A stretch of DNA of 64,000 bases from Hirsutella rhossiliensis (GCF_020360975.1 NW_025408674.1:372001-436000); one strand, 5' to 3'. Shown: positions 12,165 through 22,700, counted from the first letter of the stretch. Translations and numbers: made by a program. Notes: generated from the letters alone by a model not told the origin.

Positions 12165-13359
12165 TTAGTCTACGAAATAAGATGGTGCGCGCTCCTGCTG
12201 AAAGATTTAGCCGTCTTTTTTTATCAATCGTGCGATAGTATGGCGCGGCCACTGGGCACTTACCTTGTACTCTGTGACTCGAGTCTGGCGGCGTTGGGCC
12301 GTTATACGCCTGAGTTCTCTTTGGGCAGGAGTTTCGGCGTAGCGAACGCTGATCCGACGCTGACCGGGCCCCACGAGAGTACCATGGAATTCACGAATAA
12401 CTTCGTCGGAGACTTCACGACTGTCGAAGCTAAGATACTGTTAGCTTAAGTGACTTCGCGGCGACTAGGGGGGCGATACTTACGAAACGAACCCGTCGCC
12501 ACGGCAATCCCCTCGACTATCGCGGAGGATATTGCAGGAAACACAAGTATATCCCGGGAAGAAGCCGGCAAGCTCCTACCTTTAATTAGAACTGCATTGG
12601 GGTTTTAGTTGCGCGTATACAAATACTCACAGCCTCAGTCAATTGCCGGGGGAGATTAAAGATATAAAGAGTTGTAGACGTAGGGTCGCCCTTCGCTTGA
12701 TGACGCGAGTTGAACGATTCCTATCCATTATACGTCGTTAAATACTTGTGCGGTCTTTCTAACGTAGTAGCAAACTTACGCATGCAAATCCGACCTTATA
12801 GCCCATACGATAAAATGCCCGGATACATTCTTCGGCACTTCGGACCTCATAAAACTTGGCAAAGCCGCAGCTAAGCTCTATTAGCATTGGATTCTAAAGA
12901 TTGACGCCGGCGGCAGCGCTGGGACACAAACCCTAAGCAAGCTCCAGTGATTCTATCAGTATATACTTTAATGGACTCAATGGACCCGAAACGCAGGGCG
13001 AACTTCTCAAGAAGCTTATCGTCCGTCGTAGGATGCAAGCCCTGGATGTAAACATTGCGGTTGTGGGGAAGTCGGTCGCCCAAGATTTGCTCCAGGCCTT
13101 GTCTCTGTTCCGAAGGGGCATAGTCAGACGATATAGCTTTTGGGATGGTTGGCTCCATTTGAATTATATCATCCAAACGCCCATGAGGAGTAGTAGAGGC
13201 AGTCGTTTCGTCCAAGTCTTCGTGACGCTTGCCGAGGCTGACCTGTGGAGTAGTTGACTTTGTGAATTGGGTTGAGGCAATACTACTATCACTCAGGATA
13301 GTCGGGGACACTCGAGCCTGTAAAATCGACATGGCGACTATGTTTATGGCCGAGGGCAT
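12165..13359 (-). CDS. Two-RRM RNA-binding protein, six exons, intact
   Basis: Exons on the minus strand: 13359-12932, 12870-12780, 12720-12631, 12575-12484, 12429-12264 and 12197-12165. The five introns (61, 59, 55, 54, 66 nt) are all GT-AG. Joined exons total 900 nt, 299 residues plus stop. RRM1 runs from NVYIQGLHPTTDDKLLEKFA to GACLGCGFAKFYEVRSAEEC. A linker with ESFNSR precedes RRM2, from TTLYIFNLPRQLTEAELAGF to CNILRDSRGDCRGDGFVSF, then VRYAETPAQRELRRITAQRR. This matches fungal MSSP/RBMS-like RNA-binding proteins, which act on mRNA or single-stranded nucleic acid. RNP1 of RRM1 is unusual (GCGF for GFGF) and the tail after RRM2 is short. The start ATG at 13359 follows an in-frame non-ATG stretch; an upstream exon cannot be excluded. 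The last acceptor is CAGCAG (NAGNAG). Its intactness between repeats is notable. Confidence 0.82.
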
Positions 13360-13538
13360 TGCCACCTACCTGAGGGGCCTCTAATAAAGGGCGTCCGTTC
13401 ATGTTTCCTTGGGTGACATTGGCGCTGAATGAAAGTAGTAGCAGAGGGGAATCTCGCAAGGGTTGAAATTGGAAGGAAAGGGTCAGGACGTGAATTGAGG
13501 TCTGTCTGTTCTATCTAAGAAGGTGCAAGGATCGTCCC

Positions 13539-13549
13539 TTATTTATAAC
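13539..13549 (-). promoter_or_regulatory. TATA-like box of the RRM gene
   Basis: GTTATAAATAA on the minus strand, about 185 nt upstream of the proposed ATG at 13359. Its position and sequence suit a core promoter, but there is no expression evidence. Confidence 0.4.
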
Positions 13550-13559
13550 TAAGGGTAGA

Positions 13560-14421
13560 AGAGTTAAAAGGGGAAAAGGGGGCATACGGCTGAAAGTGTG
13601 TCAAGTGCAAAGGGTACGTATCAAAAGTGCAACAGGCAACGAACGTTGCTATGCTGGTGGAGGCACGAATGTTAACTGTTGTCGCACCATCGCGCCTGGA
13701 ATAGCCTGAGTGAGTGGCAGTGACGATCGTCTTTCCGACAACCTGATGCTAATAATCTTAATTCTACCTCAGAAGGGAGCTTGATTATGCTAAGCGAGGC
13801 CAACCAACTATTTAATCCCAGTTACCTGTGTTAGCTACAGCAAGAATAGACGATGCTGGCAAAGTGTCTTGGTTTGTTTCTGAATCATGCTCATCAAACA
13901 TGTCGCTAACACCATAACGTAGGTGCTTCACCACCTTAGTGAGCCACCCCAACCCCACCCACTTTCCCGCCAGACCTAAATTCCGTGTCCCATATCACGC
14001 CCGTGTCATGTATCACAGCTCCTGAAACCTCACTGCTGCGCCGCGGCTCCGCTGCGGCTTCGCCGCAATGAGCGAGGTATATATTGTTGCACGAATGTGC
14101 ATCGATCCTTTTCTTTCTTTTGTTCGTCAGATAATTCTCATCAATTGACTGATGCCACTCAGATCGCTTGGCCCAACTGCTGTCACGTGCGAGGTGTGGG
14201 ACATAAGTGATTTACCCGTGATCTGCCGGATCCCGTGACTCGCCGGACTTCAACCCAGATATACGACCACACCAATCGCCTGCTAAAGCGTGGGCTGTTC
14301 TGTTAGACTTATGTGGGTACCGGCCAGGGACGTAGGGTTTGCATTGGGACCGGTTGCGAAGGCAGCAGCGCAGAAGGCCACCAAGGCAGGGAATCCCTTT
14401 ATCGTCATATGCCTCGATTCA
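13560..14421. other. Intergenic, no gene seen
   Basis: No supportable coding sequence. The only conspicuous feature is a GC-rich, self-complementary run near 14,036-14,075 (CGCCGCGG, CTCCGCTGCGGC, TTCGCCGC) that could fold. Confidence 0.5.
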
Positions 14422-14580
14422 TCTCGCGAAGGAGAGATCAAAAGTGGGCATTAAAGTGAATAAAGGGACTTTTCGTAGGTAGATTCCCAGATGATCTGAT
14501 AGTCTGTGATGTGCATGTGTTGATTGCTCTGCCCCCGTTGCCCTTTTTCCGTCCAAACAGCGCCTTTTGTATCTGTCGGC
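14422..14580 (-). repeat. Hairpin-bearing repeat, copy A2
   Basis: Second copy of the A repeat. The stem here is TCTC-GCGAAG-GAGA (14,422-14,435), and on the minus strand ATGCCCACTTTTGATC precedes the hairpin. The TATA-like site reads ATACAAAAGG. A2 and A1 are direct repeats about 2.8 kb apart with the RRM gene between them. Confidence 0.6.
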
Positions 14581-14759
14581 TAGTATAGGCACCGCTGTTA
14601 GTAGGTGTAACGGGGTGGCCTCGAGTACGCACAGAGAGGGTCCGAAGGAAGGATATAATATTCTACAAAGGGGAAAAGGAAGAGTGTGCGGGTGCCGCAC
14701 CCGGAGGTGCGGACCCCGCCTATATATATAACGTAATCTGTGGGAATGGTATTAGTCTA

Positions 14760-16215
14760 ACGTAATCTACCCCCTACTCGTACAGACCCCCCACTCGGAC
14801 AGAAATTCTCCACCGACCGCACCGTACAACTACACAATGTTTGCGTCACAACAACCTTCAGTTTTGCGCAAAGAACGGCTCCTCCGCGTCGTCAGGGCTT
14901 ATCAACAGGCTCAATTCGAAACTATCCGAAAGGACGCAATCGCGCACTTTACGACGTCCTTCCATCCACAAAATATGATCGATTGCGCGGTGTATTACCC
15001 TGGCACGACACGCAGATGAATAGCGAAGGCATCGAAAGAGATGTCTCTTGTACAGTAGATCTTGTCATGGGTGAGTGAGGGATGCTGCCGACGGTAGCTT
15101 ACACTCGCCGGACGACCAATCTATCCTTTCAGAGCGAGGTAAGATCCTGTCGGCGAGAACTGGATGCGCATTTCGTTGGCCGTCACGACTAAACCAAGGC
15201 GCAGCACTCTCGCCGATACGATCACCAACGTGCCAAATGCGAGGACCCGCAAAAAGATTCAACAATGGTACGATCGACTCGCGGCGACGAAACAAAAGTG
15301 GGGGGATTCTTGACGAGGATGTCTATAATTTTAAAGAGACCCGTGCTCAAATGGTTGTCATTGTAACGGCAACAGTCCCTACCAGGTCTGACCAGCAAGG
15401 CTTGCCTCAACCCACGCATTCTAGAAATCGCGAATAGGTTACTATACTCGAGTCTGCTGGTTGCTAAGACGGGCTTTACCAGCCAAGGTTATCTTCCAAG
15501 GCAAGCTACGCCAAGCAAGTCGGTATGAAACAGGAGTAACCCAACACTGGCATATCAGTGTTAATGAGAGAAGCTGGACTTCCGATGACTTTGCCATAGA
15601 TTGGTTAAAGAAGTATCTGGTCCAAATAAACGCCGCCGCATGGTTCGTACACATCCGCATCATATTCTCGACGGGCATGGCTGTCACGTCGCGCCGGCTT
15701 TGGCAAGTCGACACATCCCATCGTAGTACTCCATATACCAGCAGACTTCTCAGACGTTTTCACCCTTCTAGTACCCTCTTCACATAGGGTATTTTCGTCG
15801 AGATCCGTCATATGACTTCATGTTATTTAGAGGCTCGCCGTCAAGCAATCTCGCCGTCAGATATCCGAAGAAATTTTGTGACCACGAGCGAATTGAAGAG
15901 CGAGTCAAGCGATGGAAAGAAAAGGACAGGAGAAGCGGGCCGAGCCACGGCGAGAAGACGAGGAGTGGGTCAACGACAGATAGAAGAGGAGGGGCCAAGG
16001 GCCCCAAGATAGCGTGCGCCACACAGACTTAGGAAATCCAGGTCCTTCAACCAACTTCCCGTACGTGTAATGGATAGTCCGAAATTGATTTACTTGCCTC
16101 TAGCAATAAATTGTCTTCCATGTGCGCAGTTTGTTGTCGTGGTGAGGTGCGAGTAGCATTGGTGGGGAATTTCTGTCCGAGTGGGGGGTCTGTACGGGTA
16201 GGGGGTAGATTACGT
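14760..16215 (+). mobile_element. pogo-1: Fot1/pogo-like DNA transposon inserted in the NA-LTR 5' LTR
   Basis: Inverted repeats of about 55 bp (14,760-14,814 and 16,161-16,215), starting ACGTAATCTACCCCCTA, with about two mismatches. The element is flanked by TA on both sides, and removing it plus one TA restores the LTR exactly as in the intact 3' copy (GTCTATTGCACTC). TA duplication plus pogo-type protein motifs place it in the Tc1/mariner superfamily. At 1,456 bp it is shorter than typical Fot1 elements (about 1.9 kb), so it is internally deleted. Confidence 0.9.
14837..16012 (+). pseudogene. pogo-1 transposase remnant
   Basis: DDE_1-type transposase in scattered frames. 14837-15019 (RLLRVVRAYQQAQFETIRKD) suits the N-terminus. 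15461-15650 contains VIFQGKLRQASRYETG, HWHISVNERSWTSDDFAIDW, and then in another frame LDGHGCHVAPA, equivalent to the second catalytic aspartate region (LDGHxSH) of pogo transposases. 15820-15870 contains YLEARRQAISPSDIRRNF, shared with pogo-2. Stops and frame changes rule out activity. Much of the segment before the LDGH motif, including the first aspartate, is missing or unrecognisable. Confidence 0.7.
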
Positions 16216-16731
16216 TATTGCACTCACCTAGCTAGCTTACGTACACAGTCACGTGTACGGCTGAGTACGGCTGAGGCCACAAAGCTAGCTTCGTGACTTC
16301 CTCTCCCTTGTAGATAGACAATCCTCATTGCATAACACGACACACCGGTATACCCTGTTTGTTACGTGCACGAAACCTACCGACACTGATCAGTGATTGA
16401 CAATGGTCAGTCACAGATAAGCAAGGTAGAAGAGGCAGATACGCAATCTTCGAATGTGCTACAGATCTTTGCCCCCGCGGCCCTGTTCTGTACACCCAGA
16501 AAAGATTATCTGTGCTAAGAACAAGGTATCTCCGCTGGTTTCTCCTGCCGAGAGATTCCTTCCAAGCTATCCCTTGATCCTGTCTTCGCCCTCGAACGAG
16601 GGAAGAGCGACGTCAAGTCGATAGTGCGTCAGCAACGCATCACCCGACAAGAAGAAGGCATATCCGCTGGTCCAACCTGCCGAGAGACTCCTTCTCACCC
16701 TTGTCATACCACAAAAATCTCGATCCCTTTA

Positions 16732-18378
16732 ATGGCAAGATCGAGCACCACTGCTGCCGACATGACACACAGCCCCTCCGCTCCGACTGCCCCCCAGACG
16801 ACTCTGTCAGATCCGACAAACCCCCGAACTGTCCCTTTAACAACAGACAATATAGCAATTATACAACTATTTAAGAACACAGCTATCAAGCCAAACTTCT
16901 ATAAATATGTTGACATTGCTTTTTGGGAAAAAGACGTTAAAAAGGACGAACCGAACGAGAAAGCCGTCACAATGCATGTTGCTAAGATGATATCATTTTG
17001 CGAATCCGAATATGGTATATATCTACATGGCCTTGACATGCTGGACACCTTCCAACGGATCTTCGAATGTTGGAATGAACACACATGGAAGAAAGCCCAT
17101 CGGGAATACAAGAGAGCGTTACGGAACCTCCTTAGAAGGCGCGGCGTTTACACAGGCAACGACAATAGTCCCCTTGCAGTCCGATTCGCCTCACTGCAGA
17201 CTGTTGACAACCTACCGACCTGGCCTGACCGGGAGTACCACGAAATGGTATTTGACAAAGCAGGAACAATGCCCTTATACCTCAAGGAAGATACCATGAT
17301 GGAAATCCACCAAGAGTATGAGTACATGGAAAGATTAATGGAGGATGCAAAGATTGCAGCTAAAGCCGCCGCTAAAGCCGCTATCGAAGCACATACTGTT
17401 AATCCCTCGCTTGCTTATAACCCTGCTACTACCCGCACGACCACGATCACAGCTCTACCGCCCGCAACCTCGAACCCGCCGCCCGCTATTCCAAGTCCAC
17501 CAGTCACCCCAAGTCTCCAGCCCACAACCCCAAGTCCGCTAGTTGCTCCGCCTGCAACTCTGAGCCCGCCCGCCACCCCGAGCAGCTCCCCCATCAGCCC
17601 TCACAGCAATAGTCCCAGCAGCTACAAATCATCAGAAGAAAGCTCCGAGGATATTGCTTCGAACCCCACACCCACGAAGCCGCTGCTACAGCAGCTTCCC
17701 CAACTTCCTCACCAGCACGCCATTCCCAAGCTCCCGCTTCCTCAACAGCGCAAACGGCATCCCCCAAAGCCAGCCATATGCCGCCGCTGTAAATCACACT
17801 TCAAGTGTCGAAGCGCACTCTTTCGCCACCTCAACGAAAGATGTCACCACATAAAGCGCACACAGACTTCCTCCCAGACTATTATGCCACGAGCCAGGCA
17901 TACACCCAAGCAGGCCAATTGCTGGCACTGCAAATCTCACTTCGACTCCCGAGGCGCACTCTTTCGTCATCTGGGCAAAGGACATTGCCACGAGAAGCCT
18001 ATTCTGGCCTTCCCCCAAACCACCACCCAGGAGGAGACCCCTACCCAAAAGGAAGAAGAGGCACCGCCAAGAACAACTCGTTACGATCTTAACGAACAAC
18101 CTGTCGTTAGAACCCTAACGGAGCCTCAAGGACCTCTGACACCCCGCAAGAGAGGACGCCCACCTGGATCCAAGAACAAGCCAAAGGAATGGTTCCCTCA
18201 GTCGAAAGCCCTTTCTCCCTCACAGTCATTACATACGACCTATTCAACTAGGCCCTTCTTATTGACATTGTTTGTTAGTATGACCTACCTGACTAGGTCA
18301 TTTTCCCTTCGTTCATTACAGCAACCACAACTACAAAAGAAGAATTGCCAGTGTGGGAAGAATTCGTTACAGTCTTAA
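16732..18378 (+). CDS. Gag-like/zinc-finger/AT-hook chimeric protein of NA-LTR
   Basis: Open frame 16,624-18,378; I place the start at the ATG at 16,732 because the sequence before it is homologous to the untranslated leader of Copia-1 (548 residues from there). The N-terminal half (16,850-17,270) has WNEHTWKKAHREYKRALRNL and RRGVYTG, aligning with Gag of Copia-1 (APNEYKRALRKLLRKRGIYTG) and Copia-4. A Pro/Ser/Thr-rich spacer follows (17,400-17,640). Then come two C2H2-like fingers about 48 residues apart (CRRCKSHF...ALFRHL, about 17,779-17,850; CWHCKSHF...ALFRHL, about 17,920-17,995) and an AT-hook RKRGRPPGSKNKPK (18,145-18,190) nearly identical to the one between integrase and RT in Copia-1. 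So the middle of pol is deleted and two fingers are present that I do not see in the relatives. It likely enters retrotransposon particles or binds DNA; function unknown. Confidence 0.72.
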   Translation: MARSSTTAADMTHSPSAPTAPQTTLSDPTNPRTVPLTTDNIAIIQLFKNTAIKPNFYKYVDIAFWEKDVKKDEPNEKAVTMHVAKMISFCESEYGIYLHGLDMLDTFQRIFECWNEHTWKKAHREYKRALRNLLRRRGVYTGNDNSPLAVRFASLQTVDNLPTWPDREYHEMVFDKAGTMPLYLKEDTMMEIHQEYEYMERLMEDAKIAAKAAAKAAIEAHTVNPSLAYNPATTRTTTITALPPATSNPPPAIPSPPVTPSLQPTTPSPLVAPPATLSPPATPSSSPISPHSNSPSSYKSSEESSEDIASNPTPTKPLLQQLPQLPHQHAIPKLPLPQQRKRHPPKPAICRRCKSHFKCRSALFRHLNERCHHIKRTQTSSQTIMPRARHTPKQANCWHCKSHFDSRGALFRHLGKGHCHEKPILAFPQTTTQEETPTQKEEEAPPRTTRYDLNEQPVVRTLTEPQGPLTPRKRGRPPGSKNKPKEWFPQSKALSPSQSLHTTYSTRPFLLTLFVSMTYLTRSFSLRSLQQPQLQKKNCQCGKNSLQS

Positions 18379-18500
18379 CAAAACTACTTCATTAAGATCC
18401 TAACGGAGCCCTGGTCAAGAACCCCTCTTTCCTCACGGTCGTTACACCTTCTTGCCCCGGTCACTACAGCAGCCGCAACCACAAAAAGAAAAGTTGCCAG

Positions 18501-18689
18501 TGTGGGAATGGTATTAGTCTATTGCACTCACCTAGCTAGCTTACGTACACAGTCACGTGTACGGCTGAGTACGGCTGAGGCCACAAAGCTAGCTTCGTGA
18601 CTTCCTCTCCCTTGTAGATAGACAATCCTCATTGCATAACACGACACACCGGTATACCCTGTTTGTTACGTGCACGAGACCTACCAACA
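18501..18689 (+). repeat. NA-LTR 3' LTR
   Basis: 189 bp, TG...CA ends (TGTGGGAATGG...CTACCAACA). It contains TCACGTG, a duplicated GTACGGCTGAG and TAGATAGACAATCC, blocks also present in the Copia-1 LTR in the same sense orientation. Upstream, a partial copy of the purine tract plus the first LTR bases (about 18,322-18,357) repeats the true junction at 18,468-18,510. Confidence 0.9.
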
Positions 18690-18828
18690 TAATCCACCCC
18701 CTTCCCGGTCAGACCCCCTACTCGGTCAGAAAAATCCCCCACCGCCGCGACCCACACTTATGGCAAGACAAACCGAGCACAATAACCACGACATATTTAC
18801 TCCAAGAGACAAGTAACTCGATTTAGGA

Positions 18829-19718
18829 CTATCTATTACACGTACGGGCAGTGTGTTCAAAAGACCTAAATTTACTACACCGTGGTGGTGCACGCTGTCT
18901 TGGGACACTTAGCTTCTCTTCTATCTGTCGTTGGACCCGCTCCTCTTCTTCCCGCCGTCGCTTGGCCCGCTCATCTTCCTTTGCTCTCTGTTTCTTGACC
19001 CGCTCCTCTTCCTTTTCTCGCCGTAGCTTGAACCATTCCTCGTTCTCTTGTCGCCGTCGCTCGGCCCGCTCTTCTTCTTCTTGTCGTCGCTTGGCCCGCT
19101 CCTCGTCCTTCTCTCGCCGGCGCTTGGTCCTCTCCTCTTCCTCCACTCTCCGTCGCTTAACCCGCTCTTCTTCTTCTTCTCTCCGTCGCTTTATCCTAGC
19201 CGTGCCCTCTGCAACCGATAGAGTACCGCCGTCGCCAATGTATTCACGGCGCTTTTCTTTTCTCTGCTTTCGCCGCTGGTTTTCTGACCGAAGTTGCCGG
19301 TTTTCGTCGGCAAGGAGGGTCGCGCCATGCATGGCCATTTGACATCCTTTGATAAGCTGGTTGATAGATTGTGAGACTGGCGAGTCTGGATTTTGTGGCC
19401 GGCGTTGAAGAAGGCTTTCGGCGTGAGTGATAAGCTGGTTGACGTTATACGGAGTCTTGGCTGCTTCCAGGCTCTTGTTGGGGCTTGGGGTATTCTTGTC
19501 GCCGTGATCGTTACCAACTTTGTCAACCTGAACTTGTAACCGCGATAATACCTTGTTTGGGTCGAACGGAAGAGGCCTGTTGCCATAAATCCGCTTCGGA
19601 TATTCGACGGCGAAAGTGCTTGTCGGCGAGCCTCTAAGTATATAGGAAGGAAGTCCTGCTTGTCGATATGATGGATCCCAGCGAGCATTTTCTCTTGAAC
19701 CTTCCGGCCATATATTGG
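18829..19718 (-). pseudogene. pogo-2 transposase, C-terminal half
   Basis: Minus-strand reading begins at the junction with YGRKVQEKMLAGIHHIDKQD, then DFLPIYLEARRQALSPSNIR, SGFMATGLF, which is the conserved tail of fungal Fot1/pogo transposases after the DDE core. After a frame change near 19,590 it continues as LLADENRQLRSENQRRKQR and a very long Arg/Glu coiled coil made of repeats such as ERVKRRR, ERTKRRR, ERAKRR (about 18,910-19,190). The catalytic domain is absent. The coil is much longer than in typical family members and has expanded by a roughly 13-16-residue repeat. Confidence 0.75.
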
Positions 19719-22700
19719 TGTCACAGGTCCCGGGGCCGGCCGACCGGTCATCCGGTAATCGGATTACCGCCCCGCCCCATGCAAAACCATGTCGTTTTCC
19801 AAGGCCCGGCCCTGCGGGGCTGGCGTTTTCTTAGTCGGATTACCGCCATCGGACGGCAAAATCGAAGGTCCACGCCCGCGGGCCCTGCGCGAGACCTTCG
19901 ATTTCGGTCTCGCTCACGCGCGTTGCGCTCCACCTCCTCCTCCCACCTCCTCCTCCACCTCCTCCATTGCCCCCGTCGCGACGGCGACCGCCTGCACCAT
20001 GTCAAACGCGATAGAGGATCCCCGGGTCAGGGCGGCCATTGAGCACTACCTGTTAGATCTGGAGAACACCCAGCCGAAGAATACGAAGCGAAATTATCGT
20101 CCCAAGCAGGAAGAATGGAAGGCAAGCCCGCATGCGCGCCCTGCAATCTTCATGTAGATCCATGCATTGACCGCCTCACAGGAGTGGTGTCAAGCCAACT
20201 GGCCTGCGATCCCGGACGTTTGGCCGGCCTCGGTACCACAGGGCCAACAGCTACCGGGAGACCTGGTCGATGAAGGAAAGCTCTTGCTCTTCATGAAGGA
20301 GGTAGTGGCATCACGTCCTCCAAAGAAAGGAAAGAGGGTCGCCGATGAAAGAAAACGACACCTCGAGGCTCAGGAAGCCAAGAGGGCCGTGAAAAGACGC
20401 AGAGCACCATCAGGTAACAGATGTTGATCACGGGATGTGGTCGTCGGACTGAGCCAGCCCATCATACTAACACCCAGCTTCCCCCAGCAGATACCATCGT
20501 TGTAGGCGGCGGAGGTAGCGAATACGAGTCAGACTCCGACTTGGAGTTGTATGAGTCCACGCTCAAACTACAGTATAATACTGTACGGGGCTACGTCTCG
20601 GCCATACAGAAGCTTTACGACGAGCAGAAGAGCCGGGAGTCAATCCTGCGGCCCGGCCACAGGGAGTGGCACTGAAGGCGCTCAAACGCAGCATTCTTGC
20701 AACGACTTGGAGCCGGAAGAGGAAGGAATACATGGACAGGGGAGTTGGAACTCTGAGAGATGTGTATGCGCCGGCGCAGATACCCGACCACACCAACGTG
20801 GCATGGTCCGAGAGGAGAGAGATCGCCTGCGCCCTGAGGACGCAGGTGGACTTTCTGCTCGGGAACCACATGCTGCTGCGGTCCGGCAACCGCCTGCCGA
20901 TGGAGTTGGCAGACTGCTTTCCCCTGGACTTACCCAACGAGGGCTTCAAGGCCCAGGGGTATACCACGAAGGCGCTGGTTGTCGTGATGAACTGTGGGAA
21001 GACCAACCAGCACGGCCGCATGGAGTATGGATCTGCTCTGCGGCATCGAGATCCCAGGTCTTGTCTCATCGGCGCCCTCGCGTTCTGGCTTTTCTGGCGC
21101 TGGCAGGTAGAAAAGGCGGAAAGGTTTCCCGTCTTCCAAAGAAGCGAAGACTGGTATGAAACGAAGGTGCTCCGCCGATCGGCGAAAGAGCCTCAAGGTA
21201 AGCGTGATGGCATTCACCGGAATCCCATAACTCAGAGGGTGCATCGACCCTTTCACTCACCGAATATACAGCTCCGTTGTCGGGCCAGACTGCCCGAGAA
21301 TGGACGTCCAGGTTCTACAAGAAGGCCGGCATCAAGGTCTCCAAGGTCAGCCACGCGCCTAGAGTGGCCGCGACGCAAAACGCCGACATGGCCGGAGTGG
21401 ATGAAGGCCAGGCATGTCATCTGCCCTAGGCAAGCCGCCAACCCCTGGCCTGGGCTGACCGGAACTATACAGATCCGCCGAGCCGGTCGTTGGAATAACG
21501 GAGACCAGATGACCGGCTGCTATCTGACTTCCTGCCTTTCGAATTCATGAGGGCCGTGGCCGACTTTGACCCTGAATGGTCGGGGTCTTATTTCGTGCCC
21601 CGGCCAACGTAAGGCCGCCTGTGGTGCTACTCGTGCAGGTCTGGCCTCAACTCGACAAATGGAAAGAGGCCCACAGTAGCCCTTTCTCAGATCTGGGGTG
21701 GAGCAGAACATGGCCGCCGGCGCCTTCTTGGAACTCCTGGAGTGGCTTCGAGAGGTGCTCCTGCAGGACGCTGTCTTCCTTCGCGAGTCCTACCCCGACC
21801 ATCCTATCTTCCAGGATCCGGTCTTCTCTTGCCCCGAGTTTGAAGCGTTCGCCAGCAAAGTTCAAGACACATGCACACGGGACCACGAAGACAGCCATAC
21901 CACGGTCATTCAAAAGCGATGCCGGTGGTTGCGGAGAAGCTGCGCACAGTACTGACTCAACAGGTCGCAGCCGAGCAGTTAGCTGAGCGAAGACATCTAG
22001 ACCTTTTGGGGGCTTCTTACGAACTATGCACAAAGTTGGATGAGTTTGCGCAGGCGACCTACACCGTCACCTTCAGCCCCGGCCAAGGTGCTGCAGGTCA
22101 ACATGCGGAGATCGCGGGAGCTCATCAACAGAGGCGCCGCGCTCCACGAGAGACGGTCCTCAGGTCGAGATAGGCCCTTCGCAAGCGGGCGGTCCGACAT
22201 ACGCTCCGCTCTCTAGAGCAGCAGCAGGGAATGGTGCAAGCGGGCCAGGCAAGCCCCAGGGAAGAGCGCATGGCGAGCCGCCTGGGCCGCGCGAACATCC
22301 GAGCTTCAAGCTCCCCGTTCTGTCAAATCTGTACAGGAGCTGCTGCGTCTCTGGCGGCAGGGCTGGGGCGAAATGCCTTCTGTGGATTCTCTTGAGCGAG
22401 ACTGGGGTGCTCGATGGCGGCCATCTGCAGAGAAGAATTACCTTTCCACGCGCAAGATCATCGTCGATGAGGTTCGGAGGCGGGCCCAGTCGGACGGCTT
22501 AACTGAAGATATCGTGGCGAGGCAAATGGACGAAGAACGTGGACCCAGCTCTTTGGATAAGTTGTTCAAGGCCATCCGAAAGGACAGGCAAGGCGAAAAG
22601 GGACACAAACGTGCGTCGGGGCAATTCAACGTCGGTGGTAGCGAAAAGTCGATGGAGCAGTGATTTTGAACACCCGTCTGATAGAATGACGAGGACCTTG

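Larger units (their letters stand above)
14739..18689 (+). mobile_element. Non-autonomous Copia-derived LTR element (NA-LTR)
   Basis: The LTRs are 189 bp each. The 5' LTR is split (14,739-14,759 plus 16,218-16,385) by pogo-1; the 3' LTR is 18,501-18,689. They start TGTGGGAATGG and differ at only two positions that I see (near the 3' end). The 5-bp target duplication TAATC lies at 14,734-14,738 and 18,690-18,694. The primer-binding region reads CTGATCAGTG as in Copia-1, the 5' leader around 16,495-16,570 is homologous to the Copia-1 leader (32,520-32,590), and the purine tract AAAAGAAGAATTGCC matches too. It encodes one ORF and lacks protease, integrase, RT and RNase H. Confidence 0.88.
14731..19718 (-). 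mobile_element. pogo-2: Fot1/pogo-like DNA transposon, interrupted and truncated
   Basis: The 3' terminal inverted repeat begins ACGTAATC (14,731-14,738, preceded by TA) and resumes at 18,690-18,745 as TAATCCACCCCCTTCCCGG..., because the non-autonomous LTR element inserted within it and duplicated TAATC. The rest carries the C-terminal half of a pogo-type transposase on the minus strand. The transposase and element stop abruptly at 19,718/19,719, where the Crypton-like element begins. The other inverted repeat is missing. The terminal repeat is related to, but distinct from, that of pogo-1. Confidence 0.75.

Noticed and set aside
12240..12449. Plus-strand 69-residue open frame
   Set aside because: It overlaps exon 5 and intron 5 of the minus-strand RRM gene and has no domain.
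18851..19342. Plus-strand Ser/Arg-rich open frame of 163 residues
   Set aside because: It is the complement of the Arg/Glu coiled coil of the pogo-2 transposase.
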